From assembly GCF_954871325.1 (NCBI RefSeq), contig NC_088779.1, forward strand, positions 10,790,846 through 10,854,845: a stretch of DNA of 64,000 bases, read 5' to 3'. This DNA is from Gordionus sp. m RMFG-2023 (Eukaryota > Nematomorpha > Gordioida > Chordodea > Parachordodidae). The notes under the pieces were generated by a model. It was not told the DNA's origin. It saw nothing but the letters and a program-made list of their open reading frames with translations, and did not search any database. Positions 36,330 through 47,294 of this stretch are shown here, in pieces (the stretch's first letter is position 1; every line of letters starts with the position of its first letter). A program made the translations under genes and the position numbers.

Positions 36330-37018
36330 AATGATAGAACTCGTGAAAATAATAATAAAATTGAGCCATTTACCTACATCAGATTAGAACACTATCAAAT
36401 ATTTGTATATAAGAACTTCGGGGAACTTCATTAAAATATCTAATTTATTGTAACAAATCATATAAGATATTTCATATTAATCTATATCTATATATTAGAA
36501 TTTGTGCTAATTCATCGATGTTATATATTATAATAATGAAAAAATATTTTTTAATATTATGTGTATTCAATTCTAAATTTGTAATTTTCATTACACATTT
36601 GTTTGGTCAAGCATGCACTAACATTTACGAATTTTTTGTAGTTATCTTGTCTAGTTTCTAATTTAAAAAAAATAATAATTGCATTGCTATCGCTATTATG
36701 AAAACATTTCATTAAACCAATTATCAAAATGTTTAAAAAATTTAGTCTTAAAAAAGTAAGAAAATATTTATAAGATTCATAAGCTATATACCTAATTTTA
36801 TTTTAATCAAGTCAATCGAACATTTTTAAAATCTAATATATTTATAATGATAATACTATATTTTGAGATTTCGCATCTTCTAAAAAATAAGTACGGCTTT
36901 TACTGAACCACGACATCAATATTCGAATAGGTGGGGATATTAAAATAGGATCAACATAATGATTTTTATTTCCTTCCGTGATAAAAAAAAATTATATATA
37001 TTATATCGATATATTATT
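36330..37018. other. 3' flank of the transporter gene
   Basis: Non-coding. From about 36400 to the stop codon it is recognisably similar to 18180-18770, the 3' flank of the pseudogene copy, which shows that the duplication extended at least 600 bp past the gene. Confidence 0.65.
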
Positions 37019-40000
37019 TTATATATATAAACTTGTTAATAGGCTTATTATGAGTCCTATAATAACGACAGAGAGGGTGGCGAGTGTACTAAAATATAGG
37101 TAAGAGAGCTGATATACTTTTGGTATCGGTTTGGAAAATCTAAAAATTAATTGTTTTATGATTTCGTTGAAAATATAAATAAGTTGTACATCGTATTGTA
37201 GTGAGATGTAACAAATGAATTTGTAGAATTGAAACTATTAAAACTGCTACGATTGTAGTTAGAACAACCATCTATACGCAACTTTAATTTTGGGAAGGTT
37301 TGCTTGTTAATAGTCGCACCTATGCCAATCCAGAATGAAAAAACCATTCCAAATATCCATCCCAAAAAAGATCCCTGAAAGGTTTGTTAAAAATAATTAA
37401 TTTACAATGAACTATATTTAATTTACCCAGGAATTTGCGCAAGGGAAAAACATTCCTAATGTGAATAATCCTAACAAAGGCCCACCGATCATACCAAATA
37501 TGCTTAAAGCTGTCTTTTGTTTTATTCAGATATATAGAATTGATATATACAAAATACAATTATATATAATAAATTTACCTGTAGAACTCCACCTAAATAC
37601 GAAGATATAAATGCGACGCCGATTACCATCAATCCATAAATGGCGACCAAAATCTTTGAAGCGATAGCTCCTTTAGTCTCATTGATATTTGGGTAAATAA
37701 ACATTTTAATACCATCTTCTAATGAAACTGCCGCCAAAGCATTGACACCAGATGACATGGTGCTATAAATGTTATAATAGAAAAAAATGTTTATCATTTA
37801 GCGTAGTGTTAAAAATTCTAATTAAGCCAATTGAAAAAAAAGGTCAGATTTTTTTTAAAAAAAAGGCTAAATCAAGATCTTAGAGCAATACAATATATAG
37901 ACCCAAGATTTTACAAGAATAGAGCCAAACAAACTTTCCTCTCCTTCACGATCTAATATCATGGGTTGGGAAAAATTATTTTGCCAAAAATGTTGATTTC
38001 GCAGATATTTTAAAATAGGCAAAATAGAAGGATTTAGTCTAACGGTATAAAAACGTTAATTCTTGTTTATTAGGATAAAGAAAAGTTTTATAAATTTATC
38101 AGTAAATTTACCTCATACCACCACAGAATAATGCCGAAATAAATATGCCAGGCAAGCCTGGATAATTAATAACTTCCAGGACGAATAAGGGTAACATCTA
38201 TTATAAAATTTTTGAAAACAATTTATAAGTACATATTTTCTTTCATTATTTATATTATTTCTGTTGTGGCGTAGCTATGGAATTTAATTTGAGCATTCCT
38301 ACAATTATTTTATATCAAAGCGCATTATTTAGCAAGCCAACAGATAAAATATCAAATAACTGGAATTGGTTGTATATATTACTATAAATTTAATCGATAT
38401 TTTATCATAAAATAAAATCGTGTGTTTTGATAATATATACCTGGTCGGCAGATTTGACTTGATGTGATAAAATTGGATCACAATTATAAAAATGTGCATA
38501 CATGACTAACCCAGAATAACAGCAAAGAGATATTATGATTACCAGGCAGGGAAAATTTGTCCACATAGCCCTTTATTTGATTAGATTAAATTAAGTGGTT
38601 ATAATTATTAAAATTTAGGGGGGGGGGGTGGAAATGGGTTAGACTAATAATTAAATAATAAATATGACTAACTTACCTCAAACTAACCATCAAGATGAAT
38701 GCTATTTAAAATAATTTTAATTTATGTTTTGTAATTTTGAAAAATTATAAAATAGGGTTTAGAGTTTCATAAAATCTATTTATTTGAATTTTTAATTATT
38801 TATAAAGATTTTGTTGTTTTTGATATGTTAAAACGTATTTTTATCTGTAAAGATTAAAATGAATATTTTTTAATCTTTTTTTGCCAATGAAGTATGACAT
38901 AATTATCTATATTATATTTAAATTTCTACTATTTTACCATAAGGATTACAAATGGAGTGGACTAAAACCTGAACCCACCTTGCCCCAGTCTCCCTATCAT
39001 TATTATAAAAACAACCTTTTATGATATTTTAAGTAATACTTCATGTCACTGTAGATTTGATATGTTTATGATTTCGTAGCAGCAGTATAAAAGAGGTCAA
39101 ATAGATCTATGACATTTTTAGAAAATGTGAAACGAACATATTACGGATTGGTTATGCTAAGATTTAAAACTATTTATAAATTACTTAATCTTTTACCCTT
39201 AATCGTTTAGATTTAGCAAATGCTGTGAAGTATAATATTAAGTGATTTTTAACATTTAGAAATGAAACGATTATAAAGTCATTGGGAAGCTGCCAGTTTT
39301 TCAATTTATATGATTTACTGCAAAAAAATTTATATGAAAATTTTATTTAAAATTAACTTTTATTCGTATACTTTTATGCATCTTAGATATAAGAATATTT
39401 TGAGTTGATTTTATAGATATAGAAAATTAAGAAGATTTTTTTACTATTTAAAAGAAATGAAAGCAAACTTTCATATCAAAATAAAAGTATTGAAAACAAA
39501 ATTACTCATAATAAAGGTTTAACTCCACCCACACATCCTCTGAATTGTATAGTTAATATACCCATTAAATTATTATCAATAATATAATTATATAAAAATC
39601 TAAATACCACTGTGATTTGCGCAAAGTAGGACATGATAAACACCTTTGTACCTTCGCTTGATTAACGCCATATATCGCTAACCATGTAAAAAATCCACCA
39701 ATTGTAAGTGTCCAAAAAGTATAACGTTCGAATGGGTCAAAGTTAAAGCTTTATAATTATATATATTTGCATTAATCCACTACATTATTTAAAGAAAAAT
39801 GATTTTAAATTAGAATTATTAGTCAAAATATATGATAAAACAATTTATTATTAATAAATTACTCTATTTTTTGAAGCCTTGCTCCTTCATAACTTCTCTC
39901 CCATATAGTTTTAACTCCACCGACAACATATACTCCTCTAATAACCACGATGATTAATCCAAGAACCATTACTATTATTTGGAACGCATCAGTCCACATA

Positions 40001-41361
40001 ACGGCCTTTATTCCCCCCTTTAATAGTTTTAATATTTTTAAGAGAAGTATGAATAAATATAATTTATACATCTAGGTTTATAATAATTTGTCAATGCAAA
40101 TCTTATTCCTAGACAATTAAATAAAAGGATCTAAATTCATGGTAATATTTATATTTTGCAATTCCTTATCATTTTTAAAGGTAAACTTACGATAGATGTG
40201 TAAAACGTGCATACAAGACCGGCTGTTAAGATGGATGCTGTTATGGATATCCCGGTGACTATGTAAACGATAATTATATAAGATACAGTTGTAAATATAT
40301 CCATAACTATTAAATATATTAAACCTTGATTGAGGGCTAGGCATGGAGCATAAAGAACTATCCCGAGATAAAAAACCTAAAATAAAAATAAATATATAGA
40401 CATTTTAGGTATTTATATTAACCTTATCATATTTTTTAAAATAAAAATCTAAAAATTTAGCCTAAAAATTTATCAGAGGCCTGCAGGCTCGCCCAGGTAA
40501 ACGGGCCGGGCCGTATTTTAATTTTTTAAATATACCCGAACCAGGCCCAGTCTAAAAAATTTTATTACCCGGGCTGCACCGTATATTTTAAAAACGAATA
40601 TTTAAACTCGCCAGTAGCTATAAAAATTAAAACTAAATGTTATGGTTTTTAAAATATCCGGGAAGGGTTGGGCCAATGTAAAACTCGAGAAAAAAAATCC
40701 TAGCCGGTCCTTGCATATGATACTTCTGCAGGGCTCTGTAAATTAACCTGATAAATTTATATTATGATATGATTTAGAAAGAAAAAAAATAAGGAAATTA
40801 ATTTCCTATAAAAAAATAAGATAAACCATGGTAAAAATTTTCAAAAATGGGAAAAAATTACCATTTGTATTGTAAACGTGAACGATCCCGCTAATCGCAA
40901 GTTTCTATGAAATCTTTTCTCAAGATACTAAAAAAAAATTCAACAGAATTGTTATTTATATTTTTAAAAAGTTACAGAAATTTTTTTTTAAATTCTCATA
41001 CTTCGTATGTTGAGGTGAGTTTGAGATTGTAAAACACCGGGAGATAGAAATAGTTTGCGACCAGAATAACGAACCCGTAGCTGATAACAATGTTCCAATA
41101 TTGTGTTCCGTACAAATAAATTTCGGGTCCGGTTCCTAGAATGGATATGGCTGATACAAAGGAAGCTATCAGAGAAGCTCCAACTGGAAAAATACCCATT
41201 TTTTTATCACCCATCAAAAATTCCTGTGTAGTTTTCTGTTTGCCGCCTATAAAGGCATATGCCGATCCAATTATCAGGGATAAAAATAAAAATACCGCGA
41301 ATAGAGCGTAATCTAAAGTAGAAAAACGTTTGATACTAGATTGGTTTGCAACGATATCCAT
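37019..41361 (-). CDS. SLC5-family sodium-coupled solute transporter (SMCT/SMVT-like), 12 exons
   Basis: Exons, in transcript order: 41361-41002, 40927-40862, 40376-40325, 40258-40191, 40017-39863, 39748-39608, 38570-38441, 38197-38112, 37762-37579, 37513-37427, 37374-37190, 37139-37019. All junctions are GT-AG and keep frame, giving 544 residues. The protein resembles the SLC5A8 / SLC5A6 / SLC5A12 branch, which co-transports Na+ with monocarboxylates or vitamins across the plasma membrane. Landmarks are the TM1-2 block [20 protein letters not shown] (64-82), [19 protein letters not shown] (about 187-196), [42 protein letters not shown], the Na+-site-like S353-TM-SS (356-357), and a final TM after [18 protein letters not shown]. 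The cytoplasmic tail is nearly absent, shorter than in vertebrate relatives. Most introns are 50-350 bp; intron 2 holds a MITE. The substrate cannot be assigned. Confidence 0.92.
40474..40738. mobile_element. MITE, GGCCCG-rich family, inside transporter intron 2
   Basis: A 265-bp segment with inverted ends (CAGAGGCCTGCAG at the left; the complement of CAGAGCCCTGCAG at the right) and internal ACGGGCCGGGCC / CCCGG motifs. The CAG start suggests a hAT-derived MITE. It lies wholly inside intron 2, clear of both splice sites. Candidate flanks AAATTTAT and TAAATTAA do not match well as an 8-bp duplication. Confidence 0.75.
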
Positions 41362-44216
41362 TATATTTTTTTAAAAAAGTTTTTTTTAAAAAAATGTATT
41401 ATATTTTTAATAAAATATTTATTTTAAAAAAATTATATTTTAAGAAAATTTTTAAAAATTTTAATTTTGAAAGTGGTAAATAACAGAATGATAAAAACAA
41501 AAATATCATTTATTACAAGAAAACATTAAAAAACAAATCTTTCATTAACCATAAAATTAAATAATTTAATTGGAAACAAAAAAAAGATAAATTTTCTTTG
41601 AATAGTTTACCAACTATATATTATAATATAATAACAATCAATTATAAACAAAAGATGAATTTTAGTTGTTTTAATAAAATAACTAGTTATTTTCTTGTCT
41701 AACGGCAAGCTTTTCTAATAGATTGATTATGATCATTTTATATGATTGATGAGTTTTGAATATCAATTGATGGATTCTCATCATTATTATTATTTTAAAT
41801 ACATTTCCTTACTACAAGTCATATGTTCCAAGAGTGAGTGAAAATAAAAAAAGGAAAAAAATAAAATTCACTATACATATCAATTTTTTTTAAATAAATT
41901 TTGAGTCAGGTGTCAGTATTCCATGTAAAATATATTCTGAATCAGCTTATCCTTGTTTTCAAAAATTATCCGATCAATTTTTATATCCCGAGATTTGATA
42001 GATTCTCTAATTAAGGCTTTATTGAATCTTAAATTTTTTCTAAATTATTTTTTGAGCTTATCGCATTTATGAGTAATAGTAGTATCTCTAAGAAGGATCA
42101 ATATCTTAAGCCCAAAAATCGCTATATTTTAGTGAATAGATAGGGAAATTTTACATTTTAAGAATCATGTAAAACTATTATTTATTAATGTTACTTAAAA
42201 ACGCGTAGCGTATCATCCCTTTCCACACATATGTAGAAAATTAATATAAATGCTGCTAGTAATGTGCTAAAGCGTGACAGGAACTCAATAAAATAAAATA
42301 TGAACGCCATTAATTTTTTTTTATTAGTTCGTTTAAATTTTCTGCTTCAAAATTACTATTTTAGAAACCCTAAATTTCCAGTCTATAACAAAATTTTTGA
42401 AAAAAAATAAGAATTTTTTTTTATTAATTTAAAATGCAAAACCACATAGTGCACGCGTAGAGAATAAAGCCCTGACTATGGGTCAAGAAGGACTCCGTTT
42501 ATTGCAGAGTTTGAAAAAAAATCTTTAAAGAAGAAGAAAGATTTTTTAATAACATCTTACTTAAGGCTAAGTCCTCGCATTTGAAACTTTAGAGGAAAAA
42601 AATATATAAGCTTTTTGTATAAAAACATGTCCAAAATATAATCCTAGAATAAAATTTTAAAACTTCTGGAACTTTTAAAACAATTCAAATTTTTTAAAAG
42701 AATAGCCTAAAATATATTTTGTGAAAACTCATATAAATAAATATTTTGTAATTTTTAGGCATAAAAAATCTTTCAGAAATAACGATTAAGATTTTTGCTC
42801 AAAATATTTTTAAAGATTTTTTTCAAACTCCAGCTTATTGGTTTTGATATGATGAGCCTTGAGGGGCAAATACCTACGGTTAATATGGGAGGGTCTTTGT
42901 CCATTTCGGCCAACATAGACGACATCATTATTCATACAAATTTTTATGCAGCATGCAGCTAATTATTCTATTTATGTATTTATTTAATATATCAGATAAT
43001 TCCATGTAATATTTTAACAATATTTAAGATATAATCTTAATTTGACTAATCAGAAAAGTGGACGAATTTACAATCAAATGATTTTACGATCATAGTTAGG
43101 AAAAACGTGAATATATACTCATGACATTGATATTATTACAATTCATATGTAAAATGCTTTGTATTATTTAAAGTAAAATAAATTTTTTGATTTGATAGAA
43201 ATTTTAAATAGTCAAAAATTTCCACCACATCCTTCTACCAAAAATAAAATTGAGAGAGCTTTACCCCACATTAGGTTAGCCCGAATTTGCGTCGAATGAT
43301 TTTTCGCCACTAATTTGCGCTGACTGTGAATTCAGGGTTAGGCACACATATGTAAAAGGAGCTAACGATGCCAAGCTATCCTATTATAATTATTTTCAAT
43401 GAAAAATGAATGATAATTTTATATTATTAAAATGTTAAATAGAATGATGAGAATCAATAATTGAGATTATGAAAACAAGTTTTATAAGGTATTTCTTACA
43501 TATTTTTCTCTCATGTAATTGTGTCACAAATTATGTGCTCCATTAGGGAAATAGAATAATATAATATTTGGTGATACTTTAAATACTTCCCAAAAGGAAA
43601 GACACTTACAATATCTGAAAGAAAGGCAAACTTTGATGATAACATATTAAAATAATGAATATTTATATTTACAGTATATATTGATAAATGATCATATTGC
43701 TACTACTTTCCAAAAAGATAACTGATAAACTAGCAAAAGAGGGCATAATAAGCACCAGGTGAATAGATTGGGGAGGGGAGGCAGCAGAGGTATTTAATCT
43801 GCTTGCCAACATGGAAAAAATAGTGGGCCCTTTCCAAAAAATTTGGAATAAATAAAGTGATTTTTTTTTTTAAATAATGGATATAGTCAAAATATTAATG
43901 TTTATTACCATGAAATAAACTTAATATATTATAAACAATGTATATAGTGTACATGGGATAAAGGATAATCTTTGAAAAATAAATATTTAAGGCTAGATTT
44001 AAAAAATAAAAAGTTAGATAAACTTAAATAGTAATATTAAGATCACTATCATAAATATTTATCTTAGACTTCCGGTGTATGGTTCAATTGCATTGTTTAT
44101 AAGAGCAATTTACAAAATAGAATACATAAATTAAAATGTTTGCGTAAAATATTTTTTGAAGAAATACTAATTCAACAAATACCTAAGTTGCTGCCAAAAA
44201 AAAGGTTATGAAATCA
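41362..44216. other. intergenic, upstream of the transporter, no gene seen
   Basis: About 2.9 kb. The first approximately 470 bp (to about 41840) is shared with the flank of the pseudogene copy. The remainder is AT-rich with no recognised gene or element. Confidence 0.5.
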
Positions 44217-44224
44217 TTTTTAAT

Positions 44225-44400
44225 TAGTGTTGTTAAATGGCTCGATTTTTAAAAATTGTTAACCCAATATTTTAGCCAAAAATGTTATGCAAGTCTGAAT
44301 ATTTTGCTCTGGGCATTTATTAACGAAATCTCGAGATTTGTATTTTTGGCTAAAATATTGGGTTAACCGTTTTTAAAATTCGAGCCGTTTAACAACACTA
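44225..44400. mobile_element. MITE, TAGTGTTGTTAAA family, near-palindrome with exact TSD
   Basis: A 176-bp almost complete inverted repeat. The left end TAGTGTTGTTAAATGGCTCG mirrors the right end. The flanks TTTTTAAT (44217-44224 and 44401-44408) match in all eight positions, so it is hAT-type. The whole element could fold into one hairpin. It is the cleanest member of the family in this window. Confidence 0.92.
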
Positions 44401-44408
44401 TTTTTAAT

Positions 44409-45199
44409 CATTAATAGATCAACTAAACAAGAGACAACGGTTTGGATACAAAGCATAATGGAAATCAATTCAGTGCTTTAATGGAAATATATAATAAGAT
44501 GCACTTTTTCTTACTTCTGCTTGATTTTATTTCAACCACTTTACCAATACTTAGTCATTTTATTCTAAGTATTAAGTAAAATAGTGAAATCGGATCCTTC
44601 ACGTAATTAGTAATAGCTCCTTCTACACTTTTTTTATTTAGATGGGGGATTTGGCTACAAATAAATCTATAATTTGTTCTACTTTGTTTTTGTTTCGAAA
44701 TTTTTTGGTTAAAATGAAAAATATCAATCGTTCTACCCCGGTCTCCCTATATCACACATTTCTTCTTAATTCTTAAAAACTTAATTTTGTCCCAATTGTA
44801 TTTCAGCATACTATAACCTACCCTACTATATTCATATTGATCGAAATGGTAGATCCAGAACCCTGAGTTCCAATATACTTCTAAATCATACACATCATAT
44901 CGCATATATTTACTGTCAATATTTTGTAACGATTTATAAATATTTCAATTCTAAGTATTGACTTAAACAGCGCCCTCCCCCTCTCTAAGTCAGGAAATAT
45001 AGGTAAGCTAAAATACTTTTCAAATATATTACTGATTCCTTTCCTACATTTTATAACCTATATATTACAATTTACATTTAATTATTCTTCACAGCCAAAA
45101 TAAATGCTCTGCTAATTTATTATGAATTAATATCGATTTCAATTTCCCTTGGAGTTATATTTATCCACTCCTTTAAAATTTCCCAAATCATTTGAAACT
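44409..45199. other. intergenic, no gene seen
   Basis: AT-rich sequence. Nothing coding was recognised before the hAT relic. Confidence 0.45.
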
Positions 45200-45650
45200 T
45201 TTTCACTGCTAAAGTAAAATATTTCAAAAAAAATGACATAGATTTGATTATGATTATGAGAATAGCTGAAAGCATTATTTTGTAAACTAAGGAAATTAGA
45301 ACAAATGTAGATGACAAATATCATAAATTATATGTCATTGTTAAGTTAAAATCTGCGCTCTGAGTTTAATACTTGTCTACATCAACTCGGATCTAGGCAA
45401 GCCCATCGTTCCAATATTAATATAGGAGCCCTAAGTAATACTATAAAATATATCTCTTTATCCCCCTCTTGGATTTATAACTCAAATGAATAAATGGTTT
45501 TTGAATTAATTAGGCAGCACTTACAAATCTGCAAATATTATCACAGCAGAATCTATCCATTATTTCTAATCTTGTTAGAAAGAAAGTTAAATATTTGGCA
45601 GATTGATAGTTCATTATGAGATTTTTTAAATTAGGACAAATTAATTTATT
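45200..45650 (+). mobile_element. hAT transposase relic without ends
   Basis: The stretch parallels 10690-10900 of the hAT copy at 10118. It shares GAGAATAGC(T/G)GA(A/G)AGCAT, a region ending TTATATGTCATTGTTAAGT, and the SNINIG-like segment near 45410. No terminal repeats are evident. It is a dead fragment of the CAGGCGCGT family or a close relative. Confidence 0.6.
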
Positions 45651-45787
45651 AAAATATGTTAATCAAAATTATTCTAAATAACATAAATAAAACTAAAACG
45701 TAAAGTAAAATCAAATTATAAAAAGTAAAAATTATATATCTTTCTCTTTTCTTTTCTTGAATTATTACATTTTCGATCTCACTATTT

Positions 45788-47286
45788 CAGTGGCGTATCC
45801 AGGATTTTCTTATAGGGGGGGGGGGAAATATTTAATAATAATTATATTTCTATTTTTAACTATTATTTACTAATTCGTGCTTATGGATAGGATATTACAA
45901 GCCTCTTTTTTATTATTTCAAGTTAGGTATATTATATTTAATAAAGTTTTTTTAAATGTAAAGGTTTTTTTAAATGTAAAGGTTTTTTTAAATGTAAAGG
46001 TTTTTTTAAATGTAAAGTTGAAATAAAGTGTAATGTCATTTTTTTTATAAAATTTGCTTTAAAAACTAGCCTCAGCTTAAATTCTCATACAATATAAGTA
46101 GAATATACTTTTTTTATTGAAAATACTAATAGTAGTTTAAAATATTGACTAGAAAATAATTAAATTAACAAGTTTTTTTAACTTCTTATCAAATACAAGA
46201 TTTTTAATTATTTCGTTTGTCGTTGGAACCAAATCTCTGTGTATATTTAACAGAGCTAACCCATTTAGCCGAGATTCAGTACTTCGTAAATATGTTTTCA
46301 ACCTTCTCAAGTTAGAAAAAGTCCTTTCATTCGTACATGTTGTAATAGGCAAACATGCAAGAATATAAAAAAAACCACTTCAAAATATTAGGAAATTGAG
46401 CCAAGGTTTCTTTACACCGATTGAGCGCATCAATAGCATGCTCAGGTAAAATAGCTAAACGTATAAATATTTGTACCGAAATTCGAATTCACTGATTAAA
46501 TTTATTTCAGTATCAATCTCATAGGAATAAAATTTTTCTAAATATTTAATTTTACCAATAGTGGCATTTGAAAATGAAGAAGGATCTTTGGGTAATAAAA
46601 TTTGAAGATTGCTAAAGACTTGTTTTTTATCTAAAACCCGTACTTTTATTTGCGATAAAAAAGTATCTAAGAATGGGATGAAAATGGATATTTTATAATA
46701 TTCTTCAGTTGAGCCAATATTTATCTTCATCTCAATAATGGCCTAGGTGCTAGACGAGGTTTAATTAGTATTATATCATAAAATTTAGCCTTCGATTCAA
46801 CGTCTAGATAAATATTATGAAAATATTTATCTACATTATTATTGTATCTACCTGTTCATGTATATTTTCCGCCAAATCAATAACCTGAACCAAATCTAAG
46901 TTTGGTTTTTGTAAATTTCTACAAAGTAGTGAGTTAAAAATAATTTATTGATGCAACTAGCAGCAATGATAAACTCTGATTGATCATTGAATTCAATAAT
47001 GATATCGCTGCTAACGACACATTACTTTTTTCATGCTCATGCTCAGCCTTATTTATAAATTATCGTTTGATTTCAATCTCTTTGACTAAATATTTTTCCA
47101 TTTTATTAATATTTTTGAATAATATGTTGGAAAATTGATATTCAAATATTTGTAAAATTTTGATTGGTGGGGGGGGGGTTCTGGGGGTGGGGGTAAAATT
47201 TTTATTAGCTTAAAATGATATTTATGAAAATAGTCAAATTTGGGGGGGGAATTTCCCCCTTTCCCCCCCCATTGGTTACGCGCCTG
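45788..47286 (-). mobile_element. hAT transposon, CAGGCGCGT family, with exact 8-bp TSD
   Basis: On the minus strand the left end is CAGGCGCGTAACCAATGG; the other end on the plus strand is CAGTGGCGTATCCAGGA. CACTATTT flanks both sides (45780-45787 and 47287-47294). The transposase relics are two good open stretches, 46730-46455 (MKINIGSTEEYYKISIFIPF...) and 46352-46149 (MPITTCTNERTFSNLRRLKT..., hATC). The N-terminal half of a full hAT transposase is missing, so the copy is internally deleted and inactive. Long G/C runs lie inside both ends. Confidence 0.92.
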
Positions 47287-47294
47287 CACTATTT

